Below are positions 19,004 through 30,344 of a stretch of DNA of 64,000 nt, piece after piece. The stretch is from NCBI GenBank assembly GCA_018524725.1, contig JAEUWP010000471.1, positions 161,263 through 225,262 on the forward strand, in the 5' to 3' direction. The notes beneath the pieces are model-generated. The model was not told where the DNA came from and searched no databases. It saw only the letters and a list, made by a program, of their open reading frames with translations. The number at the start of each line of letters is the position of its first letter. The first letter of the stretch is position 1. The DNA comes from Podaxis mareebaensis. Taxonomy: Eukaryota > Basidiomycota > Agaricomycetes > Agaricales > Agaricaceae. Position numbers and translations under genes: made by a program.

Positions 19004-22000
19004 ATGTCTTTTTTCGATTTTCCGCAGACTGATCTAGACAAAAGGCCTGAAGATGTTGCAGTTTATACCTGGGGTGAAGAGTCTTACGACGGCTTGGGTG
19101 ACGCACTTCAGGAAGGCGGAGATGAGCTGAATGATGAGACTTTCGGTAGTGTTGGAGAAGTCGGTGAGATCTTGGTGCCAAGTTTCGTCTAGGAGTCAAA
19201 CTCATTGTTTTGCCAACTCGAATCTGTGCAATTAGGGAAAGACTTTGATTTCTCGAACCCTAGCTTGCCGGACGATCATCGCCGGCCCATAGAGTCATCT
19301 TCAAGAAGCCATCAGTCGCCTTTGCAGGAGCAGGCTCCATCTGCGAGAGTGATACACGAGCAGCAAGCGGCCGAGCCTTCGGCTGAACACTGTAAGAACT
19401 GATGTCACCTGTCATTGACCGCGGCCTCTCATTCTTTAAAACCAGCTGCCCGTGCGACCCCTCAATCTTTGGAGGCTATCTGGGATAACAAGTCTCCATT
19501 TTCTGTCCTTCCAAGAGCAAATGGCGCAGGACGCTCCGCATCGTCGGGTCTATCTTCTTCAAGGACCCCTTCCGCTGGCGTTTATGGATTAACGACCCCG
19601 TCCTCTGCTATTGGTCAATCACAATCTCCTGGACATGGAACTGAGTCTGGAAAGATCCCGACGCTCCAGGAGATAGAGGAGGAAATGCGACTCGCTGCCC
19701 AACAAAATCGTGTCCAAGGAACTGCATCGAGACAACAAATGCAACAACAGCATCTCGCTCAGGAAATGCGCCTTCGCCAACAAGAAGAAGAAGAACAGCG
19801 ATACCTGTTGGAGCTTGCGCGCCAGAATCGGGAACCAGACGTTCGCCGTCAATTCTACGAGCAAGATCCTAGGGTGACGGAACATGATCAGCGTTTGTTG
19901 GAACAAGAGCAGCGACGTATTTTATTGGAGCAAGAACAACGTCGGATGCTACTTGAACAGGAACGACGTATTCTTATCGAGCATGAACGCGAACGTCAGC
20001 TCGAGTTAGAACGCCAGCAGTTGATCCAGCTACAGCAGCAAGAACAGCAGCGTCTTCAACTTCAGCGTCTGATGCAACAGCAGTTACAACAACGAACGCC
20101 TCCTCCCCGAATGCTCCCTGTATCTCAATCACCGCGGTTTTTTGAACACCAACGCCAACTTCTCCAGTTACAGCAACAGCAACAACAAGAGCAACTACAG
20201 ATGGAAGAGCTCCAGCGCCAACTTGCGAGTAACCTTTCGTTACAACAAGGTGTAAATAATGATCCGAGGCGGCGCCTGGCTGGCCCGACAGACTACGAGA
20301 TCCAGGCCGCCCAACTTTTGCAACAACAACAGCAGCAGCAACGCAGGCAACGATCACAGTCTCCTGCCCTCAATCAGTTTAATGGAGCACCCCAGGACCT
20401 CGCTCCTCAAAACATCCAGCTTCAGCAGCGCCTGCTTTCCGAGATGGCACAGGCTGAATTCATGCGAGAGATACAGTCCGCAACCCCTAAACAACTGGAG
20501 CAGCAAGAGGCGCTGAGGATGGAGGCGATGAGAAAAATTCTTGAGGCCGAAAAGATGGAGGAGAAGAGGCGCAGAAAGGCTGCTAAGATCGCTCATATGG
20601 TATTTCAAATCACTTTTCATCTCTTGCAGATGCTCATCGAGTCTAACTATAGTCCCGTTACAACGATCTTATGACGCAGTCCGACAAGGATTTCATCACT
20701 CGGATTCAAGTCTCGCAACTTGTCACTCAAGACCCCTATGCGGATGATTTCTACGCACAGGTATATGGTGCCATATTACGTTCGCGGATGGGCCTCCAAA
20801 CAGATGAGCGAGTGCTCAAGTTTGGATCCGGTGGGGGAGTTGGTCTTGGTCTGACCTCGCAGAAAGGCTATCGCCGTCCAAGTGCTATGCAACGTATGGA
20901 GCAGCAGGTTGAAAGGATTGTGAGTAATGCGAGAAAAAGAGAAGAAGAAAAGGGATTGCATTGTGAGCGTTGAACTTCCTAGTAACCCTTGCTCCTGGCT
21001 GAACCACATATAGCTCTGCACAGTCTCCAAGGCGCTCTTGGAAGGACCTCTGGTCGCAGCTATAAAGCCGCACCTCGTCAGCTGCTGCAAGTCGATACAG
21101 CACAGGGTAGTTCTCCTACTGTGTCCCCGGCCCACGCGCACATATCCAAGTCATCCGTTCAAGCCTCTAATGAAGGTGCCGCAGAAGCTGCGAAGCTCGG
21201 TCGTGCTGCCTTAGGTGACGCTGCGGACGTGAGTTCCAAAATAGCTATGTCATTTTCCCTTCTGACTTCTGTCTAGAACGACAATCTAGTTCGCAAAGAG
21301 CCGTTATCAGATCGGGAGGTCCTCACTATCGTTGAAAGGTTGTATGACCTTATTCTTAACGTCGAGCAAGTCAAGAGAGACCAACCGCTCCCTGAGGAGG
21401 AGCAGGGAAGCCACGATGAATGGTAACTTTATTCACTGTATTCCAAGTTCGATGTTCTCATGATTCATTCAGGCAAAAGGAATACGACACTCTCGTAAAC
21501 AAGGTCTGGGACGAATTGCGGGTGCTGGTTCCCCTCGAAACGAGGTCCGTGCATTTGAACGTTATCGTAGCATAGGGTATTAACGTGCTGTTCTAGTGAC
21601 CCTCATCCTTTCATTTCCATACTTGGCCCAACCAAAGGAAAGAAGATCTTGCCGCGCCTTACCCGCCACCTAAGTTCTCAGCGCATGTTGACTTTGTTGA
21701 CTCTTCTCGTCGCATGCTTCGGTCAGCTTGACGTTGTCAAAAACGCTTCAGTCCTTGATTGGGTTGGGGAATCGCAAGAACGTGCAGACGTTGAGCGTCA
21801 AACCAACGCATTCCTTGCGAGCGTCATGCAGAGCATTCTTCCGATTGTAGCCAAGTCCAACCTTCGCTTGATCACTGGTCTGTTGGGGCTTCTCTTGGAC
21901 CGCAGCAATATTGCAATGGTTGCGCGGACAAAGGTATGTATCGGGGACTTCAACTCTGATTGGTGTTCTGACCAAAGACCAGCCTGGTTTGGCTCTGTTA

Positions 22001-22487
22001 ACCTTGTTCCTGAGTCGCGTGGAAGTGATTAAGCAGAGTATTGCAAGTGGAACTCAGGACATTACTGAAGTTCCCACCACTGAAGAGGCCCAACAATGGT
22101 ATGTAGTGAAGAATGTATTGGAAACATAGGTTGACGTTTGCCCGCAGGAGCAACATGTTTAACCACCTCTTTGACCTTCTTTCTCCTCACATGCTCGTTC
22201 TCTTCCCGTCTTCACGCATTGTCGCACCAACGCAAGGACAACAACAACCATCATTATATGACAACGCCGACCAACATGTCTGGCAATTCCTCGCTGCATT
22301 TGCACTCCACGGCAGTCTCGAACAACATCAGATACTTGTGGCTACCCTTCGCGAGAAAATCCTAGAAAACCTCCTTGCGGTCAGTCGGGGATGGTTCACG
22401 ACCGAGGAGGAGCGGAATACAAAGCTCGGTAATGTCAATCTATTTTTGAACGCACTGGGACTAGACAGTTCGCAAATTGCTCTGTGA
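19004..22487 (+). CDS. PAT1: PAT1 decapping activator / deadenylation-dependent decapping factor
   Basis: Starts MSFFDFPQTDLDKR at 19004. Exon 1 joins GKDFDFSNPSLPDD across an intron at about 19163-19235. The N-terminal part is short and acidic, followed by EAIWDNKSPFSVLP, then a very Gln-rich, charged helical stretch (about 19700-20560), then the conserved PAT1 middle (TQSDKDFITRIQVSQLV, DPYADDFYAQVYGAI) and the alpha-helical C-terminal domain that ends DSSQIAL. Pat1 bridges the Lsm1-7 ring, Dhh1 and the Dcp2 decapping enzyme and promotes P-body assembly. The Gln-rich block probably aids condensation; this is an inference. Several introns cut the C-terminal half. Confidence 0.9.
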
Positions 22488-23970
22488 TATACGATGTGAT
22501 TGATATTGGTGATGTAATGATTTCTCTGTGTACGGTTTACTTGCCATTTTGGATGGTTTATCCTGCTCGTTTTTCTCTCACACATGCTAGTTTTTGAGTC
22601 TTCGGTCCATGTGTCGTCTCTTGTCACTTTGTGATATTTGTTGATGAAACTTAGTGGCCTGGTGTTCCGATCCAGTCTTAGACTGAAGTTTTCGTGATGT
22701 ATTATACACACCGCTTATAGTTTTTCAGAACAAAATCTTTATGTGCATCTCTATGTACCGCTGAGTTTATCAAACGGTTTCTAGGCAGGTCCAACACAAT
22801 GTTGCTCTTCATTATCAGTGGAGAATAGCTGTGCAAGAGGGAGAACAAATGTCCTTGTTATTTCTGGGACAGAAATAAGTGTAGGTGAGTAGCGTGACGC
22901 AGGTCTGTAGATGAATGGAAAAGATCGTTGCAAGAGTGCATAGGCATATACTGGCAACTACGGGTCCCCTGCCAAAGCACCCGACAAGTTGAGAGATATG
23001 GTTTGGGGGTTGCATTACAACCGTCGGTGAAGATGTCGAGGTAAGTGGACGAGTAAACTGGTGCTCTGAAAAATAGACGTCCCCTAGTTGTATGGGGCTG
23101 ATGGAAGGCAGCAGGAGGGAAGAGAGAAGGGCTCGTACGTCGAAGAGGTGTCGACCGCTTTACATTAGCAGTTCGAGGTTCTTTTCTTGTCGAAAAGGCT
23201 GAGGTACCGTTGGGGCTTGTGCGATGTGTAGAGGGACGGGGTTGGCCAATGATATACGTGTGAGGACATGTGCTGGTATTTAAAAATGAGTATTTGGACT
23301 CAGAGAGAATTTGTGTCGTCTCCTGGACTGAACGTTTAGGAACCATCGCTAGGTGGGTGTCATGAGCCGATAAATACTCTAGTCGATTTGTAAAGGACAC
23401 AAGTTCACGGGGCGGGCTAACTGGGTTCCTTCATTTTGCTTGCGTTTTTGCCTCGGTGGATGATGTTGTGAATAGTGAGCTTCGAGCCCTCTGAATGGGC
23501 TAGATCGAAGTAGGGAGCATGTAAGCACATGGAGGGAACAAGTTCTCGGGGCCAGAGAACTGCGAACCACTGGCAGTGGGATGAGTAGAGTGGTTGCACC
23601 ATTAAGTATATCGCAGAAGATAGCAGAGGTAAGAATTTTTTTAAATCCTGGTGTCGGAAGAAACAATGGAGATGGTTAACCTGAAACCCAGGTACAATTT
23701 CTATAGAGCTCAAGAGAAATATCAGCTAAGAACACAATGTTGAATGAGTCGAGAAGATAGGGGCGTAGAGTTGGGTTGGATGGTCAAGTGCGATTTGTGA
23801 GAAAGACAACGATACCAAGATGAGTGTTTGCTCGATTGGTGCACAGAGTTGTAGGTAAATAGTGGATGGGAGTACCAGATTGTGGAGCAGAACCCGGCAG
23901 CACAGGTTTTTAATATTAAGGATTATAATTAACTGATCCGTGGCGTATGCTACAACCGTCTAATGGAAAG
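22488..23970. other. Long intergenic stretch with one doubtful minus-strand frame
   Basis: Nearly 1.5 kb between PAT1 and mL44, which are convergent, so both 3' UTRs lie here. The longest frame is 22858-23400 on the minus strand (180 codons), basic and rich in Ser, Thr, Pro and His, with RKEPRTANVKRSTPLRR resembling a nuclear signal. An overlapping frame at 23417-23713 starts MSSIEIVPGFQ and could be an upstream exon. No domain is recognised and the composition does not clearly separate it from noise. It could be a small lineage-specific gene or non-coding RNA. Confidence 0.3.
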
Positions 23971-25197
23971 CTACGATGAGTGGGATGGCAGCTTGCTCTT
24001 GCCAGAGCTTGCATAGGAGACCTCTGCCAGGGAGACCTCCGGGCCTTGGTACTTGCCTTCTTGACCTGCGCGGAAGACGTCACCAAGGCCAAGGGGGAAA
24101 GTGGAGGAGGGGAGCTGGATGAGATGGTCGGGTGTGCGAGTGAGGTATACGCGATGAAGGGCGTCTTCAGCGGCCTGTGTAGGAACGAGTGAGAACGCGA
24201 CAAGGTGTTTTGAGAAGAGAAACGGGACATACTCGGAATTCAGCCATCTTCAGGGAGCTTCCATGACCCTCGCCGAGCTTGTCTGCACCGGAGAAAATGC
24301 CAACAACGTATACAGGGGAATTGGAGAAGCGACCAGTCTCTTTTAACAGTCTGTGTGGGGTTGAGTGATCAGGGTCAAAGAAAAAGAGCGGAAGTGTGCA
24401 CACCTAGAGACAGGCTTTTCGCGCCCGAATTTCTGGACCATTTCGAGGAGGGCTTTTTTGGGGTCGACAAATTTGATCATGCTCTGAAGGTCAATTTGCC
24501 GGCTGAGGAAATACGAGTGGACGAATTGACGGGCCGAGGGAAGAGAACGGTGTTGGTATATGAGGGCGGTTATGGCACGGGGAACCGAGGCAAGCGCGTC
24601 AGAGTGCATAACGGGAGGTTGTGTTGCAGACCGTGACTGAGGGGTAAAAAAAAAAGGTTGGAAACTGGGAAAGAAAAGAACCGAGGAACATACTGTTCTG
24701 TGCCATCGCACTAGGGGAGTTGCACCCATTTCCTGAGCGACACTGGCGCAAGTCGTGGGACCGACGTATGCAGTTACTGCAGCCTTCCAAACTCTGGTTG
24801 GTAGATATGGGTATGCAGCATGGACGAACTCGGAGGCAAACATGCCCATGAGAGCGTTACCCAGAGGTGCGAGCTGGGCATTTGTTGCGGGCCGGGGAGC
24901 GTCTGGGTGAAATTGACGGTGAAGAGGGAGGAAGGAGGGATGAGTACAGGCCTGCTGAACGAGGTCTGGGGAAGAAAGGACGGAGGCGAGGCCGAGTCTG
25001 TGTGCAAATGCGACGAGGGCAGAGGGGGGAGGAGGTTGAGCAGCAGCCCAGGCTTCAGTGTCGAAAGCAGGGGTTGGACGGTCTGATTTTTCAAAGAGAG
25101 ACTGCTGGGGAGGAAACCTGGGTAGATGGGAGGTTGCGACTGAGGGAATGCGAGCAGCAGTCGCCACAAAACGTCTCTGGGCAGCGGCAACAACCAT
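23971..25197 (-). CDS. Mitochondrial large-subunit ribosomal protein mL44 (RNase III-like)
   Basis: Starts at 25197 with a presequence (MVVAAAQRRFVATAARIPS) and ends SKLPSHSS at stop 23971-23973. The RNase III-like fold is visible as LVQQACTHPSF, then LAPLGNALMGMFASEFVHAAYP; the catalytic acidic residues of true RNase III (ExxxD in the signature motif) are missing, as expected for mL44 and yeast Mrpl3. After introns a double-stranded-RNA-binding-like region follows: KETGRFSNSPVYVVGIFSG, then LGEGHGSSLKMAEFRAAEDA with the helix that contacts RNA. It is a structural component of the mitoribosome. Divergent from the F-BAR/RhoGAP gene, with 305 bp between the starts. Confidence 0.9.
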
Positions 25198-25502
25198 GGC
25201 AGACGTTGAGTCTCTCGGCCGCCTCTGTTTTTTTGGTCACGCTCTCGGCTCTCTCCGGCCCACCGCCCCTCCCTCTCCCCACACGCGTTCTTGACTCCCT
25301 CTGCCCCTCATTTTTCGCTCACACCGTGTCCAATCCCCATTTCATCCATCCTGCGCGCGTTGCAGCCCAGCTTGACTAGGAAAATATCGCCACACTCACC
25401 AGTATCGTCGCACACCGCCCGAAAAGGCAATCTGAGAGCACGTGGCTACCTGCAATACGACCTCGCCATCTACCATAGCCACGCTCCTTCCCTCCTACCA
25501 CA
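25198..25502. promoter_or_regulatory. Divergent promoter: mL44 / F-BAR-RhoGAP gene
   Basis: 305 bp between opposite start codons. It contains C-rich tracts (25255-25285) and no convincing open frame of its own. A plus-strand ATG overlaps the mL44 start in the palindrome CCATGG at 25194-25199, but the frame from it is short. Confidence 0.4.
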
Positions 25503-28500
25503 ATGGCTGTCCTCTCCCTGCCATTGACATTTACAAACTCTTTCTGGTCCCAGGACTACAGAAGGGGTCTCGAGGTCCTCTACCACAAGCTTGACCAGGT
25601 GTGCATCGCATGCCATCCTCTCAATTCTATCTAATCCCTGGACAGGGTGTCGCCGAGAACCAAGAAATCATCGACTTTATTAGAGTGCGTCCAGACTTCT
25701 CTCTTTTACTTCCATTCTCATCCCCTCCAAGGCTCGTAGTGCTGCAGAGGCTCATCTCGCTAACAGCCTCATCAATGCCCAATCAACTCGCAAAGGCATG
25801 CCAGATTCCCCGACTATTCTTGGATCAGCTCCCCTCATCTCTTTCTAGGTACCGGCTTCGGCGCAGACGACGGTGCCTCTCTGCTTCTAGCATTTCGTGG
25901 TCTCCAGGCAGAATCTGCTGCTCAGGGCCAGGCTCACCACACTGTCGCAAACGAGCTTGCCACGCTTGTCGCCGATCCTTTTGAGGATTGGGCAGAGGGC
26001 TACAAGGCACGCCTCATTGCACTTCAACCGTTATCTCACTCTCTCTTACGCCGATCCAGAACCGTCTCCGTCAAAATAAAGCGACCGTCATCGATACCTG
26101 GTTACGGTCATACGAACAAGCCCAGGGCGACGTCGCAAAGTTGAAACACCAATACCTTGCCAAAACTCGACGCGCCGACGAGGCCGAGGATGAGTCCGTC
26201 CCATCATCTCCCTGACCCTTTGCCGTTCACCACTGACCCTGGCTTTAGTGCCAAATTCGCTCCCTCTAGTAATGTTCCAGACAAGTATACCAGCTCTCCC
26301 CGCCTCAGGCCCGCAGACAGTAGCCGTGTTCCTCCTCAGCGTTCCGCTACCGTCTCTGAACGCATCGCTGCCCGCTTCAAGGAGCTTCAGAAGAAAAGTG
26401 TCGATGCCATCGCAGCGGCTACTTCCACCGAGGATCCCAACGCTTCCCCACCTTCCGAGGACGAGAAACCATTGCCCAAGGTCGACAAGGGCAAAGGCAA
26501 GGAACGGGCGGATGATATCCCCCAGGTCGCCTCACCACCACCCATGTCTCCTCTTGCCCCTCCCAAGCTCGACCTCGATAGATCCTCTTCACCTATGCCT
26601 CCTATGCCTCCTCCACCCATTCTTCTCGCCGGCCTCTCTCTCCCACCCACCGCAGTTTCGCAATTACTTACTCGTGCTGCGGCAGAACTCCCTCTCCGGC
26701 CTGTCAGATTCCCTCTTTTGGGCGAATACCAAGATGCGTTTACTGGAGAGGAGTTTGTCATCTGGTTGAAGGATAATGTTGACGGTTTTGGTGGAAGCTT
26801 GGATCGTGCTGAGGAAGCTGCCAGAGACTTGACTGAACGAGAGAATGTTCTCCGTCGCCTTGGTGAACTCGGCAACCAGTTCGAGCTCTCTGACGACGCT
26901 TTCTACCAGTTCAGGCCAAGGGTAGGTGTTCTCTCTCATTCTTGGCATGTCTCCATCATCTCATTCAGACCCCTCCCTAGGCGTTCAATCTCGACGGCAA
27001 GGTTGAAGCGACCACCGCCAAACCAGAGATCGTCAAACGCACTGGTGCCTTGGTTAATCTTGTCAGCAAGGCTCTCATTGCCAACCAAAACGGAGAACCT
27101 GCTTACGTTCGTGCTCGCCAAGAAGCAGAAGAAGCAGACCGCGCCTATCGCATTGCGGTCCGCAAACTCGATAGGCAGCGACTTGCACTTGAGGAGAAAA
27201 TTGAAGAAACCCTCAAATTGTTGCAACGATGGGAGTCAGAGAGATTACGCGCTGTTAAAACTGGTACGTGTCTTTTGTCCTTTGCTCCCAACTCGTAGTA
27301 TAATCTGGCTTCCAGTCCTCTTGCAGTATCAAGGCACTCTCGCCAACCTCCCCAAGGCAATTGACCCTTCAATTGAGCGCCAAGCTACCCTCATTGCGGC
27401 CTATCAACCCGAATCCGATCTCACCGCTTTGATCGAGCGGTATCGCACTGGACCGTTCCGACCTGACCCTCAAGTCTATGAGTCGGTTTCTCATGACGAA
27501 TCCGACGTCGTATTCGGTATTGATTTAAGGAAGTGGGCTGAGGGTGGATGGTTCGCTATGACTTCGGGAGAGGAGAAAAAGGAAACCATTCCTCCTGTTG
27601 TTACTGCTCTGTTGAACGGGCTTAACGAGGCTTACACAAAATTGGAGGATGACGGCGGTATGCTACTTGTATACCGAACGCAAATCTTTGCATACTGATC
27701 TCTAGTCAACAGAGAAACGTAAAACGTGGATTTACGAAGTCCCTCTTCCCGCTGTTCACCATCTCCGTGAAGCTCTGAACGCCATCCCTCCCGACCAACC
27801 CATCCCACCCGAGCTTTTAACCAAGTATGACCCGCCCGTCCTCGCAAGCACGGTCAAGCTCTGGGCGCTTGAACTCGACCCACCTTTAGCCCTTTATGAG
27901 GGCTGGGATGATTTCAGGAGGTTATATCCCTCTGTTGGAGCTTCGTCTGCGAAAGCCGAAGGCGCTTTAACTGAGGAGCAAAAGCTGCAGAATGTCGCTA
28001 CAGCTTTGCAGAGATTGCCCAGGGTTCATTTGTATGTTTTGGACGCCATTGTTAAGCATTTGAAGACGTGAGTGTGAAGGCACATCTGGACCAATGTGCT
28101 GCTGTGTTGAACTGATTTTTGTAGGTTGATTGAGTCTACTACGGACGAGGAATCTGATGAAGTGTATATCACCAAGCTTGCTCTTTCAATTGGCAGGAGT
28201 GAGCTCGTATTTCTTCCTCGATGATTCCCAACTCTAATATTGGACCTCTTCGCAGCCATTGTAAGACCCAAGCACGAAACTGAACTCTCAATTCAAGATA
28301 GGCATCCTACCTGTGCGTCACGTCGTCCTTCCCCCTTTTTTACAAAAGAACAGGTTACTCATGATTGGCCACGGCAACAGTGTTGTTCATCGACCTGCTC
28401 AAGAATCATGCCGTACTCCTGCCACCTACCATTGCAAAGAAGAAGCGTGAATCAGAGCGTAAGGTCCCAATCCGCAAGCGTACTGCCCCTATCGACATGC

Positions 28501-29468
28501 GTCTCAGTCGAAGTCGTATTTCCATCGGTGCAGACGCTAAGCAACTCCTCGCTGCTCAACAGGCTGCCCAAAACCCTTCGTTGGCAAAAGGTGCCAAATC
28601 ACCCCCTCTTCCCCCTCTTCCCCCTCAGAATATACAAGCTGCTACCCAGCCTGTTCCTCCACCTCCCCCGCCTCCAGAGGTGTTGGAGAAGTTCAAGGCC
28701 CCGCCTCCTCCCCCTGCTCTAGAAAAGCCAAAGACTCCACCTCCGCCTCCTACTTTCCACCAGAGCCCGATTTCAGATTTGCCTCCCAGGCCGCAGTTCA
28801 AGGAACCGCCACCTGAACACGATGATCTTCCCCCCCGTCCCAGCTTCAAGGAACCCCCGCCTGAAGTTGACGATGCTCCTGCGCGACCCAAGTTTGTTGA
28901 TCCTCCACCCGAGGAGGACTCGGAGGAGGAATCAGAAGAAGAGTCAGAGGAAGAAGAAAGTGAAGAAGAGGAAGAAGAGGAAGTTAAGGTTCCGTCTCCG
29001 CCTCCTCCGCAGCCCAAGGCTTCGCCCAAGATCCCGCCTCCACCTCCTCCAGCCACCAGCGTCATCCCGCCTACGCCACAGAAACGTTTGAGCGCTAGTC
29101 TTGGTGGCCGTAGTAGTCCAGCCCTGAGTCAAAGCCCCACTCCACCGCCCAACGATGACGTAGTCCTAGGTACAGGAAAGACGACGATCACGCGGTCTGG
29201 ATCCGGGCAGAATTCGGGCACTGGAATCAGGGGACCAAGATTGGCGAGAGGCGGAAGAGGGGGGACTGTGCAGAACTTGGTTTCGTCCATCAACAGGAAC
29301 AGCATGTCAGGACCTGCGTCTCCCCCGCCCCCCAATTCACCCAAGGTTAATAGGCTTTCTGGAAGCCCTGTAAAAAGACCATCAAGTGTTGTAGGAAGGA
29401 GTGCGGCTTCATTTTCGAGGAGAACTATGGCGAGCGACGCAGAGGATGATGTTGTGGATAGGAAATAG
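25503..29468 (+). CDS. F-BAR, DEP and RhoGAP domain protein (Rgd2-type)
   Basis: Starts MAVLSLPLTFTNSFWSQDY, the usual F-BAR opening. The F-BAR domain is coded in pieces (RRGLEVLYHKLDQ, GVAENQEIIDFIR, a second part from about 27000 with ALVNLVSKALIANQNGEP and a long coiled coil). The DEP domain is inserted in it (about 26650-26920: RFPLLGEYQDAFTGEEFVIW). RhoGAP follows (IPPVVTALLNGL, KYDPPVLASTVKLWALEL, TIVRP). The C-terminus is proline-rich (PPPPPPPEVLEKF), then acidic (28910-28985), then Ser-rich. The order F-BAR/DEP/RhoGAP is that of yeast Rgd2, a Cdc42/Rho5 GAP at the membrane. Where the GAP arginine finger should be I read TWIYEVPL. One intron (25796-25848) starts with GC. Confidence 0.87.
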
Positions 29469-30344
29469 AGGGTTGTCTACTTGGACTTGGTTCGCCTTTC
29501 CCTGACTGGACTCTGTGTACTCTTTCTGGTTTTAGTGTGCTACCGCGGTTATGGGCCTTTTCTTGATCTGAGATACATACATTGCCCATTGTTTGTGATA
29601 TGGCCTATGCTTTTTCGTCACGTGCTTATGCCACCGTCTTTGGCTTTGTGAGCCGGTCTTAAATATATGCCAAAAGATACATGTTATGGTTTCCTGGTGG
29701 TTACTCATTTTGGACTTGTATATACATATATGTTCATGGACCCTTCGAGGATGATGGTGTGTAAATCGAGCTTTCTGGATCTCAACTACACACAATGGAC
29801 GCATGAGACCGAACCAAAGACCAAAAATAATCGGACATGCCGAGATTCTACTTTCTCACTTCCTGCATTCCATCTATTCTTGAGCTCTGTCGTTGGATTC
29901 TGATATTGATGTGGTAGAAAATTCGAAGGCGACAGGGTAGGAGAAACCATGGAGTCCAAGTGGGTCAGTGAATGATGGACAGATATCATCCAAGTTGCTG
30001 CCATCCAAACGTCGAAAACCGTAACGATATGCTGGAGTTATAAATTACAGACAAAGCGGGGATATGTAACATGTAGGTTTTGAAGGCCGGGTAAAACCAA
30101 AGTAGGCGGGAAATTATGTTAGTGCAGAAATAGAACAAATGAGCCACTGAACGAAAATGCATAGATATGATGAAGGTCTGATATACAACTATTAAATGCC
30201 AGAACATGGGAAACACGGCAGGATGGGATAGGTTTTGATACATTGGGGGTGGAGATGGGCAAGTTATTCCACTGTTGTTAGATGGGTATAGTGTAGAAAG
30301 TATATGAGCCAATCGGCGACCATTTGCTAGCTTTTTGCATGCTT
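29469..30344. other. Intergenic, no gene seen
   Basis: About 875 bases between two convergent genes. Open frames are short (at most 120 codons) and unconvincing. The 3' UTRs of both neighbours should be here. Confidence 0.5.

Noticed and set aside
19619..20357. Minus-strand frames opposite PAT1
   Set aside because: Shadows of the CAG/CAA-rich Gln stretch; no coding features of their own.
28625..29065. Gly/Ser-rich minus-strand frame of 146 codons
   Set aside because: It is the antisense of the Pro-rich and Glu-rich tail of the RhoGAP gene.
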